DNA from: Phormidium tanganyikae FI6-MK23
GTDB lineage: Bacteria; Cyanobacteriota; Cyanobacteriia; Leptolyngbyales; Leptolyngbyaceae
Assembly (NCBI GenBank): GCA_019359175.1
Contig: JAHHHU010000002.1
Span: 1-64,000 of the forward strand
Length of the DNA stretch: 64,000 bases
Reading direction: 5' to 3'
Under the pieces are notes generated by a model, which did not search any database, was not told where the DNA came from, and saw only the letters and a program-made list of their open reading frames with translations. Of the stretch, positions 1 to 9,180 are shown in pieces (the stretch's first letter is position 1; every line of letters starts with the position of its first letter). The translations under genes and the position numbers were made by a program.

Positions 1-250
1 GGCACTGGTGAAGTGCTTCGCTCTCGCTTGGCTTCCCTCACCGCTTAACCAATATAGCGTGAGGGACAGGAGGGTGTCAACACCATTTTCAAAGTTTCTT
101 TTAATGTGCTCCCAAACGTCCTCGGTGCAGAACTTTGAGGCTCTAAAGATCTTTTTAGGATGTAGTGGGTTGAGCTTGAAAAGGGAAATTCTTGAGTTTG
201 ATCGCTATGGAGATCGATTTGTGGGCGAGAGAAAACTGAGAGACGATTGA
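1..250. other. Intergenic edge, no gene recognised
   Basis: No coding sequence is recognised here. An 80-codon open frame on the plus strand and a 100-codon one on the minus strand resemble no family. An imperfect inverted repeat (35-45 with 56-65, one bulged base, 10-nt loop) is present but has no T-tract. The window edge prevents further interpretation. Confidence 0.4.
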
Positions 251-1045
251 TTGGCCGTTCTAATCGATGCAGATAATGCAAGTGCAAACTTAATCGAGCC
301 ATTACATTATTAGAAGAGATGGCTAAGTACGGAACTGCGAACATCAAACGGATTTACGGCGATTGGACAAGTAATCAATTGAACGGGTGGAAGGGGAAGC
401 TGCATACGTACGCTATTCAGCCAATTCAGCAGTACAGTTATGTGTCCGGCAAGAATGCGACGGACAGCGCTTTAATCATTGATGCGATGGATTTGCTGTA
501 TGCAGGAAACTTTGATGGATTCTGTCTGATGTCAAGTGACAGTGATTTTACACGGCTTGCAGACTGAGAGGCTGGGATGTTTGTCCGTAGATTCGGGCGT
601 AAGCAGACACCTACATCATTTCAGAAGGCATGCGACAAATTCACTTACACTGAGATTTTCGCAGCGGAGGATATCAAGGTCGCTTCTGGGACAAAGCAGA
701 TTAACCAGGAGTTCGTCCAGATATACCAGATATAAAGGTGAGCCTTTAGAAGAACAAGAACCAGTCAATAAAGAATTAACAGATTTACTGAAACGAGCTT
801 TTGAGGCGACAGCGGGAGAAGACAGATTAGCGGAGTTAGGAGCGCTTGGTTCACAAATCAATAAAATTTCTCCGTTTTTTGATCCTAGAAACTATGGACA
901 TAAAAAGCTTTTATTGCTAGTTCGAGATGCTGGCTTATTCGAGGTTCAAGAGATTCCTGGTAAACAGAACCAACTCGCCAAGGTTGTGTATATCAAAAAT
1001 TCCAGGGTAGATCAAGCAATGCTCAATCTACCCTGGAATTTTTGA
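251..1045 (+). pseudogene. Decayed NYN-domain / OST-HTH (LOTUS) protein gene
   Basis: This is a broken gene of the NYN (LabA/DUF88, PIN-like nuclease fold) family with a C-terminal OST-HTH/LOTUS domain. Fragment 1 (251-310) encodes the first beta strand with the metal-binding start LIDADNAS. Fragment 2 begins in another frame near 310 and encodes AKYGTANIKRIYGDW, GKNATDSALIIDAMDLL and SSDSDFTRLA, the typical NYN core with its conserved Asp residues. An in-frame TGA at 568-570 then interrupts it, apparently through loss of about two codons, and the same frame continues (RFGRKQTP, ACDKFTYTEI) to a stop near 736. The LOTUS part (about 740-1000, ELTDLLKRAFEAT through LLLLVRDAGLF) is in a third frame. 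So there are at least two frameshifts and one stop. NYN-LOTUS proteins are thought to act on RNA. No start codon other than a TTG at 251 is evident. Sequencing error could explain one lesion but hardly three. Confidence 0.85.
995..1043. terminator. 18-bp perfect hairpin, probable bidirectional terminator
   Basis: Arms 995-1012 and 1026-1043 are perfect reverse complements (core TTCCAGGGTAGAT) around a 13-nt loop, with A5 at the outer left and T5 at the outer right. It lies between the NYN/LOTUS pseudogene and the convergent dxs gene and can serve both strands. It also overlaps the last 16 codons of the pseudogene frame. Confidence 0.85.
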
Positions 1046-1108
1046 CTAATTCAGAAAAATTGGCTGTGAGGTTCGGATGATTATTAATCGAAAACCTCAA
1101 GCAATTAC

Positions 1109-3004
1109 TTAGAGCGCCGCGATCGCACTCCGTTCTTTCGCAAACGTCTTCAGAATCCGATCTGCCATTTGCGGAGGAGTCAATCCTAATTCCGCCTTCG
1201 ATTGGTCGGGAGTCGCATGATCGACCAAAATATCAGGAACACCGATACGGGTGACTGGGACAATCACTTCGGCATCCATTAAAGATTCTACGATCGCACT
1301 TCCAAAGCCGCCCGGTAGACAGCCTTCTTCGAGTGTGACCACTCGACCGATCTTCTGAGCCAGTGGAAGAATGAGTTCTTCATCGAGCGGTTTCGCAAAT
1401 CGGGCATTGATTACAGTGGCTTCGATACCATGTTCGCTGAGAATTTCGGCAGTTTGCATCGCAGGATAAACCATCGAGCCGTAGCCGAGCATGAGGAGAT
1501 CATCGCCTTGGCGGAGAATTTCGCCTTTACCGATCGGTAACGTTTCCCAGCCTTCTTCCATGAGTGGAACACCATAGCCGTTACCGCGTGGATAGCGCAT
1601 TGCGATCGGGCTTGAGGTGTGAGTGATGCCAGTGACGAGCATTCGTTGAAGTTCGGCTTCGTCTTTGGGAGCCATCAGCACCATGTTGGGAATCGATCGG
1701 AGATAAGAGATATCGTACATTCCCTGGTGAGTCGGTCCGTCTGAGCCAACGATGCCTGCACGATCCATACAGAAGAATACGGGGAGGTTTTGGATACAGA
1801 CATCATGAACGATTTGATCGTAGGCACGCTGTAGGAAGGTGGAATAGATGGTAGCAACAGGGCGCATTCCTTCGCAGGCGAGTCCAGCGGCTAATGTGAC
1901 CGCGTGCTGCTCTGCAATGCCGACATCAACATATTGTTTTGGAACTCGTTTTTGGAAGATATCGAGTCCGGTTCCGGTTGCCATTGCTGCGGTAATGCCA
2001 ATAATGCGCGGATCGTTTTCTGCCAATTTGCTCAAGGTTTCCCCGAATACTTTGGAGTAGCTTGGGGGTTTGGGCTTGGTTGAAGGAATTGCTTTTCCGG
2101 TTGCAAGGTTGAACGGAGTTTGGGCGTGGTAGCCGACTTGATCTTGTTCAGCGATCGCATATCCTTTTCCTTTCACGGTTGCGACATGAACTAGAACTGG
2201 TCCTGGATGCTTATGTGCTTCCTTAAAGGTGGTGATTAACTCTTCTAAATTGTGTCCATCGACCGGACCCATGTAAGTAAAGCCTAATTCTTCAAAGACA
2301 GCTCCCACTTTCGGGACAGCAAGACGCTTCATTCCTTCCTTGAGGCGGGACAACTCTGGTGAGAACGGCATATTTCTCATCTGCTCTTCCAAATTGTCCG
2401 TGAGGAATTGAACAGGGGGACTGAGCCTCATTTTGTTCAAATAGCGAGGAATTGCGCCAACGTTTGGAGAAATCGACATCTCGTTGTCGTTGAGAACGAC
2501 GAGGAGATTTGTTTTCGGTAAATGTCCAGCGTGGTTAATTGCTTCGAGCGCCATACCACCTGTAAGTGCGCCATCGCCGATCACGGCTGCCACTTTGAAG
2601 TTATCGCCTTGGGCATCGCGTGCCAGTGCCATGCCAAGCGCGGCAGAAATGCTCGTTGAAGCGTGACCTGCACCGAAATGATCGAATTTACTTTCGCCGC
2701 GTTTCAGATATCCTGCAACGCCGTCTTTTTGTCGAAGGGTATCGAAATTGGCGTATCGTCCCGTGATGAGTTTGTGGGGGTACGCTTGGTGTCCGACATC
2801 CCAGATCACTTTGTCGCGATCGAGATCCAGAGTTTGATAAAGGGCGAGGGTTAATTCAACAACACCCAATCCAGGACCGAGGTGTCCCCCAATCGTTGCC
2901 ACAGTTTGCAGGTGCTTTTCGCGGATTTGACGCGCGATTTGCTGAAGCTGAAAAATCGATAATCCATGCAACTGGTTTGGGTGGGTCAATTCACTCAAAT
3001 GCAT
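1109..3004 (-). CDS. dxs: 1-deoxy-D-xylulose-5-phosphate synthase
   Basis: This enzyme condenses pyruvate and glyceraldehyde-3-phosphate to DXP, the first step of the MEP isoprenoid pathway, in the cytosol with thiamine diphosphate. The 631-residue product has the expected length. Visible signatures are the N-terminal [17 protein letters not shown], the TPP-binding [35 protein letters not shown] at the transketolase Pyr domain, and a C-terminal transketolase domain. The ATG at 3004 gives [12 protein letters not shown], the usual cyanobacterial start; the frame stays open 20 codons further upstream but that extension looks unlike the family. It stands alone, convergent with the pseudogene to its left and divergent from the secreted protein gene to its right. 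Confidence 0.97.
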   Translation of the reverse strand: MHLSELTHPNQLHGLSIFQLQQIARQIREKHLQTVATIGGHLGPGLGVVELTLALYQTLDLDRDKVIWDVGHQAYPHKLITGRYANFDTLRQKDGVAGYLKRGESKFDHFGAGHASTSISAALGMALARDAQGDNFKVAAVIGDGALTGGMALEAINHAGHLPKTNLLVVLNDNEMSISPNVGAIPRYLNKMRLSPPVQFLTDNLEEQMRNMPFSPELSRLKEGMKRLAVPKVGAVFEELGFTYMGPVDGHNLEELITTFKEAHKHPGPVLVHVATVKGKGYAIAEQDQVGYHAQTPFNLATGKAIPSTKPKPPSYSKVFGETLSKLAENDPRIIGITAAMATGTGLDIFQKRVPKQYVDVGIAEQHAVTLAAGLACEGMRPVATIYSTFLQRAYDQIVHDVCIQNLPVFFCMDRAGIVGSDGPTHQGMYDISYLRSIPNMVLMAPKDEAELQRMLVTGITHTSSPIAMRYPRGNGYGVPLMEEGWETLPIGKGEILRQGDDLLMLGYGSMVYPAMQTAEILSEHGIEATVINARFAKPLDEELILPLAQKIGRVVTLEEGCLPGGFGSAIVESLMDAEVIVPVTRIGVPDILVDHATPDQSKAELGLTPPQMADRILKTFAKERSAIAAL

Positions 3005-3266
3005 ACCGGGGTATCCTTCGGATGATGTGATGTGAGCAATAGTGTAGGTTCTACCTGTTATCACTCTAGTTCATCCGGGGTGATGATTCAGAGTACTCGT
3101 ATGCAAATTGCAACCTTTTCTCGTGATAAAAATTTAGATGCAATCGAGGACAATTTGTGCTGGGGTAAGGGTTTTGATTAAATCTCCTGGATCTTCGTGC
3201 TTGCTTGGTGGAAGGATATGCCACAATTTCTTCTAAAGTTTGCACCGTGGGGCGAGGACTCTATTA

Positions 3267-3971
3267 ATGTTGATGCGAAATTTGATGCAGTCGATGGGGA
3301 TGCGTAGCGCGATCGCATCTATCGTAGGGGCGAGTTTAGTAGGGCTATCGATGCCTGTGAAAGCAGGGGTACTAGATGATGTGTTTATTCGTCCGGGGGT
3401 AGATGAAGCGAATTATGATGCTTGCGCGCGGGATTTGACGCGCGGAAAGGTGACAGCGGCAATTGCGGCAGATGCTTGTGCAAAGGCGATTCGTCCGAGG
3501 GATTTAGGGATTTGTGTTGATCGCATTACCCGAAATAATATTTCGGGAGATGATGCTTTGGCGGTATGCCGTCAGGTGCGTCGTCCGGTGGAAGCTGCGA
3601 CTTGTGTCGTGGATATTAGTCGGAGAGCGCCCAGTACTGCGACTGTGAATGTGTTGGATAGCTGTCGCCGGAGTTTGCTACCTGAGCGCTTCTCTAAATG
3701 TGTGGTGGATTTGAGTCGGGAATTGAAGTTGACGACGGATCAGTCGATCGCGAATTGCATTGATGCGACCGATCGCGATCGTGATTTGGTTCCTACGGTG
3801 TTGCCGGGTTCCAAAACGACTCCGCCTGTCTCAACTCCGCCATCGGGTTCAACTTCTCCGACTCCGCCTGTTTCTCCAGGTCAGACAAGCCCAACGCCAC
3901 CGAGAACGACACCCGGATCAACAACGCCAGGGTCAACTACACCGGGAACTGTGACACCTCAGCGGTTCTAG
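3267..3971 (+). CDS. Secreted four-fold Cys-repeat protein with Pro/Thr-rich tail
   Basis: Function unknown. The 234-residue protein has an N-terminal signal peptide (hydrophobic stretch IASIVGASLVGLSM, likely cleavage after VKA). It then has four repeats of roughly 30 residues, each with two cysteines 17-19 residues apart and a D-(L/I)-(T/S)-R motif just after the first cysteine. It ends with about 50 residues rich in Pro, Thr, Ser and Gly (TPPVSTPPSG, TTPGSTTPGT). The pairing suggests four disulfide-linked modules, a membrane-proximal flexible tail or a glycosylated linker, but no enzyme motif is present. The ATG at 3267 is preferred because GCGAGG sits 10 nt upstream; a TTG at 3240 would add nine residues. 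It is followed by tex in the same direction, 49 bp away. Confidence 0.7.
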   Translation: MLMRNLMQSMGMRSAIASIVGASLVGLSMPVKAGVLDDVFIRPGVDEANYDACARDLTRGKVTAAIAADACAKAIRPRDLGICVDRITRNNISGDDALAVCRQVRRPVEAATCVVDISRRAPSTATVNVLDSCRRSLLPERFSKCVVDLSRELKLTTDQSIANCIDATDRDRDLVPTVLPGSKTTPPVSTPPSGSTSPTPPVSPGQTSPTPPRTTPGSTTPGSTTPGTVTPQRF

Positions 3972-4020
3972 GTTACACTCGGAACTCGATGCAAATTGTG
4001 CTGAGTTTCGAGTTTTTCTC

Positions 4021-6297
4021 ATGACCAACATTCCTCAACTCGTGGCAGAAGAGCTTTCACTGCGATCGTTCCAGGTGGCAAATGCACTGGAATTGTTTGC
4101 AGAAGGGGCGACAGTTCCCTTTATTGCGCGGTATCGCAAAGAGCGGACGGGCGAAATGGATGAAGTGCAGTTGCGGGATTTGTTCGATCGATTTACGTAT
4201 CTGACGGAACTGGAGGAGCGCAAGAAAAGCGTTCTGGACTCGATCGAATCTCAGGGCAAATTAACTAAGGAATTAAAGAGCAAAATTGAAGCTTGTTTGC
4301 AGAAAAATGAGCTGGAAGATTTGTATTTGCCGTATCGTCCGAAGCGGAGAACGAGAGCGACGATCGCAAAAGAAAAAGGTTTAGGCGGATTGGCAGAATT
4401 TATTGCTGCTTTGAATCAGCCGAAAGCACAATCGGTTTCTTTAGAAGACGAAGCGAAGAAGTATTTATCCGAAGAAGTTAAAACGACTAGTGAAGCGCTA
4501 CAAGGGGCATCGGATATCTTAGCGGAAGAAGTTTCAGAAAAAGCAGAATTACGATCGTATTTACGAGAATTTCTATTCGACACTGGTGTATTCGTATCGC
4601 GGATTAAAGGTGAACATCCTGAAGGTACAACTAAATTTGAAATGTACCGAAGCTATCAGGCGAAAGTGAAAACGATCGCGCCTCATAATCTTCTTGCTTT
4701 GTATCGTGGAGAATCAGAAGGAATTCTAAGTTTCGAGCTTACATTTGATGAGGATGCCGTACACCAGTATTTAGAGTCTGAAATTATTCGAGGCAAATCT
4801 GTTAGAGAATTTTATCGATCGATGCTCAAAGATGCGTTTAATCGATTGATGAAAACGTCGATTATTTCGGAAGTACGATCGCAAAAAAAACAAGAAGCCG
4901 ATACTGAATCGATCAAGACCTTTGAAACGAACTTGAGAGAATTATTGCTCTCGGCTCCAGCGGGAATGAAACCGACTCTAGCGATCGATCCAGGATTCCG
5001 AACAGGTTGCAAAGTTTCGGTACTGAATCAAACAGGGAAGTTTTTGAAATACGAAGCGATCTTTCCGCATACTGGGGCAGAAAAACGAAAACAAGCTGCA
5101 ATTTCTTTAAAGCAACTCATTGAGAAATACAAAATTGAATTAATTGCGATCGGGAATGGAACTGCAAGCCGCGAAACTGATGAATTCGTTGCGGAAGTTT
5201 TGGCAGGGTTGGAGGACAAACCAATCAAAGTGATTGTGAACGAATCGGGAGCTTCGATTTATTCAGCCAGTCCGGTTGCGATCGCAGAATTTCCAGATCT
5301 TGATATTACAGTTCGAGGTGCGATCAGTATTGGTCGGCGGTTACAAGACCCATTGGCTGAATTAGTCAAGATTGATCCGAAGTCGATCGGGGTTGGACAG
5401 TATCAGCACGATGTTGATCAGAAGCTGCTGAAGAAGAAACTTGATGAAACGGTCGAAAGCTGTGTGAACTATGTCGGAGTTGACCTTAATACAGCATCGA
5501 AAGAGCTGCTGATGTCTGTTTCTGGTGTGAGTGCGACAGTTGCGAATAATATTGTTGCTTACCGGAATGAAAATGGAGTGTTCGGCGATCGCAAATCTCT
5601 TCTAAAGGTTCCAAAACTGGGCGCGAAAACATTCGAGCAAGCCGCAGGATTTTTGAGAATTCGAGATGGGAAAAATCCGCTTGATAATACAGCAGTTCAC
5701 CCGGAAAGTTACGCGATTTTAGAAGCGATCGCGAAAGATCTAAAAGTTCCGATTTCGCAGACGGCTCAGATTGCATCACAGCTTAAATTGAATTTGAAAA
5801 AGTATGTGACGGATGCGATCGGGGAACCAACATTACGAGACATCATCAGCGAATTAGAGAAACCGGGACGTGATCCACGCGCTGAATTTAAATATGCAAC
5901 CTTCAGGGAGGGGATCAAGGAAATCTCAGATCTTAAGATCGGGATGGAGCTTGAGGGCAGCGTTACGAACGTGGCAAATTTTGGTGCATTTGTTGATATC
6001 GGAGTTCACCAAGATGGATTAGTCCACGTTTCGCAAATGAGCGATCGATTTATCAGCGACCCAAATCAAATTGTGAAAGTGGGACAAGTTGTGAAAGTCC
6101 GAGTTTTAGAAGTGAATGTTGGACTTAAGCGGATTAGCTTATCAATGAAATCAGGAGAGAAATCGGAGAAATCGGCTCCCACAAAAAGTCAGCCTGTAGC
6201 GAAACAAATTGAGCAGAAAAAATCCGAGCAGAAACAAACTTCTCAAAAGCCTGCTTCGCTCGATGATTTGAAATCGAGATTTGGGAAGAAAGCTTAG
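4021..6297 (+). CDS. tex: Tex-family S1 RNA-binding transcription accessory protein
   Basis: This 758-residue protein is a Tex/YhgF homologue, a cytosolic nucleic-acid-binding protein linked in other bacteria to transcription accuracy and toxin expression. The order of domains fits the family: N-terminal helical region (VPFIARYRKERTGEMDEVQLRDL), YqgF-like RNase H fold (LAIDPGFRTGCKVSVL, about 323-338), helix-hairpin-helix repeats (VGVDLNTASKELLMSVSGV), and a C-terminal S1 domain (about 640-712, GSVTNVANFGAFVDIGVHQDG). A Lys/Gln-rich tail ends it. The gene overlaps the convergent small gene at 6294 by four bases, so no terminator fits between them. Confidence 0.95.
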   Translation: MTNIPQLVAEELSLRSFQVANALELFAEGATVPFIARYRKERTGEMDEVQLRDLFDRFTYLTELEERKKSVLDSIESQGKLTKELKSKIEACLQKNELEDLYLPYRPKRRTRATIAKEKGLGGLAEFIAALNQPKAQSVSLEDEAKKYLSEEVKTTSEALQGASDILAEEVSEKAELRSYLREFLFDTGVFVSRIKGEHPEGTTKFEMYRSYQAKVKTIAPHNLLALYRGESEGILSFELTFDEDAVHQYLESEIIRGKSVREFYRSMLKDAFNRLMKTSIISEVRSQKKQEADTESIKTFETNLRELLLSAPAGMKPTLAIDPGFRTGCKVSVLNQTGKFLKYEAIFPHTGAEKRKQAAISLKQLIEKYKIELIAIGNGTASRETDEFVAEVLAGLEDKPIKVIVNESGASIYSASPVAIAEFPDLDITVRGAISIGRRLQDPLAELVKIDPKSIGVGQYQHDVDQKLLKKKLDETVESCVNYVGVDLNTASKELLMSVSGVSATVANNIVAYRNENGVFGDRKSLLKVPKLGAKTFEQAAGFLRIRDGKNPLDNTAVHPESYAILEAIAKDLKVPISQTAQIASQLKLNLKKYVTDAIGEPTLRDIISELEKPGRDPRAEFKYATFREGIKEISDLKIGMELEGSVTNVANFGAFVDIGVHQDGLVHVSQMSDRFISDPNQIVKVGQVVKVRVLEVNVGLKRISLSMKSGEKSEKSAPTKSQPVAKQIEQKKSEQKQTSQKPASLDDLKSRFGKKA

Positions 6298-6575
6298 TTC
6301 AATCGACGATCGCCATGAGTCGGACAAGGCGGAGCAGAAATCGAACGATCGAGCCAGCCTACTGCTTGCTGCAATCTCGGCAACGCTTCTTCAGGATTGT
6401 CTTTGAGCAGATAGACCAAGGCGACCGCAGACTGTTCGATCGCTCTTGCTTTACGGTTGGATTTGAGGCGATGCCAATCTCGATCTCTAATACTCAATCG
6501 TTCGGCTAGGGCTTGAGCGAGTTCGATCGTGCTGGCATCAGAGAGAGATTGCTGGGAAGAAAGAATTTCTGACAT
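6294..6575 (-). CDS. Conserved small cyanobacterial protein (DUF6439-like)
   Basis: A 93-residue soluble helical protein with no known function. The sequence ELAQALAERLSIRDRDWHRLK, then EQSAVALVYLLKD and ALPRLQQAVGWLDRS followed by APPCPTHGD, resembles the small cyanobacterial family I recall as DUF6439. The ATG at 6575 is chosen over a GTG at 6608 because the extension is unlike the family; neither has a good Shine-Dalgarno sequence. It converges on tex (four-base overlap) and diverges from the coiled-coil gene at 6621, only 45 bp away, so both promoters must lie in that small gap or inside the genes. Confidence 0.75.
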   Translation of the reverse strand: MSEILSSQQSLSDASTIELAQALAERLSIRDRDWHRLKSNRKARAIEQSAVALVYLLKDNPEEALPRLQQAVGWLDRSISAPPCPTHGDRRLN

Positions 6576-6620
6576 AAAGAAGAGTGAGTAAAATGAAGCG
6601 TCTATCACTTATTTTGGCGC

Positions 6621-7007
6621 ATGGTGGCTTCTTCAGACGAGATTAACTTTGAGCAGGCTTTGGAAAAAGTAGAGCGATCGCTCTGTGAACTAAAAGATCG
6701 CTATGCTCAAGTTCAACGCGATCAGCAGCAGATTGAAACCTTACAGCAGCAAAAGACAGATCTTCAATCTCAGGGGAAATCTCCCACACTCAAAGCCGAA
6801 TTACGAGAAATTGAGCAACAATTAGAAGAACTGGAATTGAATCTCGAAAGTCGGCTATTTTCTTGGTCAGGCTTGAAAGAAGTTTTCTGGCAGGCGGTAC
6901 GATTTGGGGGATTGGGGATTGCGATCGGTTGGTCGCTCGCTTTCATTACCTTGAAAACGCCAACGCCAAACAATTCCTCTACTCCTTCTAGTTTGTCTAG
7001 CCCCTAG
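6621..7007 (+). CDS. Coiled-coil protein with one C-terminal membrane segment
   Basis: Unrecognised 128-residue protein. Residues 8-75 are charged and Gln-rich with heptad-like spacing, predicting a long coiled coil. A hydrophobic stretch ([17 protein letters not shown], about 95-112) predicts a single membrane span, and a short Pro/Ser/Thr tail follows. Only seven bases separate it from asnS downstream, so the two are probably co-transcribed. Its role is not evident; membrane anchoring of a coiled-coil scaffold is all the sequence supports. Confidence 0.75.
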   Translation: MVASSDEINFEQALEKVERSLCELKDRYAQVQRDQQQIETLQQQKTDLQSQGKSPTLKAELREIEQQLEELELNLESRLFSWSGLKEVFWQAVRFGGLGIAIGWSLAFITLKTPTPNNSSTPSSLSSP

Positions 7008-7014
7008 TATTGTT

Positions 7015-8403
7015 ATGACTCGACGTATTGCAGAACTTCTCCGCGCTGGTCAACCTGACGAAACCGTGACGATCCAAGGTTGGGTTCGCACTAAGCGAGA
7101 ACAAAAAGGATTTTCGTTCATTGAAGTCAATGATGGTTCTTCGATGGCAGGGCTGCAAGTCGTGATCAATCAGGATGTACCAGACTATGAGACGAGCTTG
7201 AAGCGAATTAGTACTGGGGCATCGGTTGAGGTGTCGGGTGTATTAGTTCCGTCTCCGGGTAAAGGGCAGCGGATTGAATTGAAAGCCAGCACTTTGACGG
7301 TTTATGGAGAGGCTGACCCCGAAACTTATCCGTTGCAGAAGAAACGGCATTCGTTTGAGTTTTTGCGAGACATTGGACATTTACGATCGCGTACCAACAC
7401 CCTTAGTGCAGTGTTTCGAGTCCGAAATGCTTGCGCGGCTGCGATTCACCAATTCTTTCAAGAGCGCGGCTTCTTGTGGGTACATACCCCTGTGATTACC
7501 TCAAGTGACTGCGAGGGCGCAGGTGAAATGTTCGCGGTAACGAGTTTGAACTTGAAGCAAGTGCCGCTGAATGAACAGAAAGAAATTGATTACACCCAAG
7601 ACTTTTTCGGTAAACCTGCTTATTTAACCGTGAGCGGACAGCTTGAAGCCGAAATCATGGCGATGGCGTTTAGCAATGTCTATACATTCGGCCCCACATT
7701 TCGAGCAGAGAACTCGAACACATCGCGGCACTTAGCAGAATTTTGGATGGTCGAGCCAGAGATGGCATTTTGCGATCTCGATGGCGACATGGATTTAGCT
7801 GAAGCGTTTTTGAAATATATCTTCAGCTATGTGATGGAACATTGCCCGGAAGATATGGAGTTCTTCAACGCGCGAATTGATGATTCCGTGCTGGCAACCG
7901 CCGAGAACATTATTAACAATCAGTTCGAGCGGATTACTTATACAAAAGCGATCGAGCTTCTCGAAAAAGCCGACAAAAAATTCGAGTATCCGGTGGAGTG
8001 GGGCTTAGATTTGCAGTCGGAACATGAGCGCTATTTAGCCGAGGATTTGTTTAAAAAACCAACGATCGTCACCGATTACCCAACGCAAATCAAAGCGTTC
8101 TATATGCGGTTGAGCGACGACGAAAAAACGGTTCGAGCAATGGATATTCTCGCGCCCAAGATTGGAGAAATCATCGGCGGATCGCAGCGGGAAGAACGAC
8201 TAGACGTTTTGGAGCGTCGGATTGTGGAGCAAGGTTTAGATCCCGCAACTTATTGGTGGTACTTGGATTTACGGCGTTATGGAACCGTTCCTCATGCTGG
8301 ATTCGGCTTGGGATTTGAACGATTAGTTCAGTTTATGACGGGTATGGCAAACATTCGAGATGTGATTCCATTCCCGCGCACGCCCCAAAATGTGGAGTTT
8401 TAA
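7015..8403 (+). CDS. asnS: Asparaginyl-tRNA synthetase
   Basis: Class IIb aminoacyl-tRNA synthetase that charges tRNA-Asn in the cytosol. It has 462 residues, the normal length. The N-terminal OB fold reads [26 protein letters not shown]. The class II catalytic core shows motif 2 ([25 protein letters not shown]) and motif 3 ([15 protein letters not shown]). The ASN-type fingerprint ([15 protein letters not shown] rather than an Asp-type sequence) supports asparagine. A tRNA-Asn gene is present in the same window at 60689-60760. It is preceded by a seven-base gap from the coiled-coil gene. Confidence 0.97.
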   Translation: MTRRIAELLRAGQPDETVTIQGWVRTKREQKGFSFIEVNDGSSMAGLQVVINQDVPDYETSLKRISTGASVEVSGVLVPSPGKGQRIELKASTLTVYGEADPETYPLQKKRHSFEFLRDIGHLRSRTNTLSAVFRVRNACAAAIHQFFQERGFLWVHTPVITSSDCEGAGEMFAVTSLNLKQVPLNEQKEIDYTQDFFGKPAYLTVSGQLEAEIMAMAFSNVYTFGPTFRAENSNTSRHLAEFWMVEPEMAFCDLDGDMDLAEAFLKYIFSYVMEHCPEDMEFFNARIDDSVLATAENIINNQFERITYTKAIELLEKADKKFEYPVEWGLDLQSEHERYLAEDLFKKPTIVTDYPTQIKAFYMRLSDDEKTVRAMDILAPKIGEIIGGSQREERLDVLERRIVEQGLDPATYWWYLDLRRYGTVPHAGFGLGFERLVQFMTGMANIRDVIPFPRTPQNVEF

Positions 8404-8556
8404 GTGAATCATTGCGAATGTTAACGACCGGTTGAGTAACTGAAATTTCTTTGATTGAAATCTGTAAACTCCATAACACTTCAGCACGATCGCTGCGATT
8501 ATCTGCACAATGAAAGCAGCAGGCGACTTTTGTGATCCCGTCTGTCTTCCTATGCG

Positions 8557-9180
8557 ATGCCACTTATTAATCGACTGCCCCAACAAGTTGAAACCGAAAC
8601 CCGCACTCGGATTCTGAAAGCGGCGCTGAAATTGTTCGCGAAGCAAGGCTACGATGGCACCACAACGCGGGACTTGGCAGAAAAAGCAGGAGTCGCAGAA
8701 GGGACGCTATTTCGGCATTTCACCAATAAGAAAGCGATTCTGATCGAAGTCGCAACGCAGGGTTGGATCGAGATTCTGACCGACTTGCTGACAGAATTAA
8801 GCGAGATGGGCAGCTACAAAGCGATCGCGCAAATGATGCGAAAACGAATGCTTAGTATGCACCAAAATGTCGATCTGTTTAAGGTCTGTTTTATGGAGGC
8901 GCAGTTTCATCCTGAATTGCGCGATCGTATTCAGACCGATGTGGTCGAAAAAATGACAGATGTGGCAGAAGCATTTTTTCAAACGGCGATGGATCAAGGT
9001 ATTTATCGACCGATGAATCCGAGAATGGTGGCGCGAGTGTTTCTTGGAATGTTTACGATCGCGGGATTCAGTCAAGATACAATCATGGCTCCCGGTAGTT
9101 CTCCGAACGAAATGAAAGAGATGGCAGAGGGAATTGCCGATATCTTTTTAAATGGAGTCTTAGCAGAAAAAACTTCATGA
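8557..9180 (+). CDS. TetR/AcrR-family transcriptional regulator
   Basis: A 207-residue one-component regulator. The N-terminal domain (about 18-65) has the TetR helix-turn-helix: RTRILKAALKLFAKQGYDGTTTRDLAEKAGVAEGTLFRHFTNKKAIL. The C-terminal ligand domain has no recognisable specificity. The stop codon overlaps the start of the M24 peptidase by four bases (ATGA), and that gene overlaps ChaN in the same way, so the regulator heads a three-gene operon and probably controls its own promoter in the 150-bp gap after asnS. I found no obvious palindromic operator there. Ligand unknown. Confidence 0.92.
   Translation: MPLINRLPQQVETETRTRILKAALKLFAKQGYDGTTTRDLAEKAGVAEGTLFRHFTNKKAILIEVATQGWIEILTDLLTELSEMGSYKAIAQMMRKRMLSMHQNVDLFKVCFMEAQFHPELRDRIQTDVVEKMTDVAEAFFQTAMDQGIYRPMNPRMVARVFLGMFTIAGFSQDTIMAPGSSPNEMKEMAEGIADIFLNGVLAEKTS

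Noticed and set aside
35-65. Imperfect inverted repeat near the left edge
   Set aside because: No T-tract and no flanking gene to terminate; may be part of a repeat family, not enough to call.
8-250. 80-codon plus-strand frame at the left edge
   Set aside because: No family resemblance, no ribosome binding site, and it stops immediately before the NYN pseudogene fragment.
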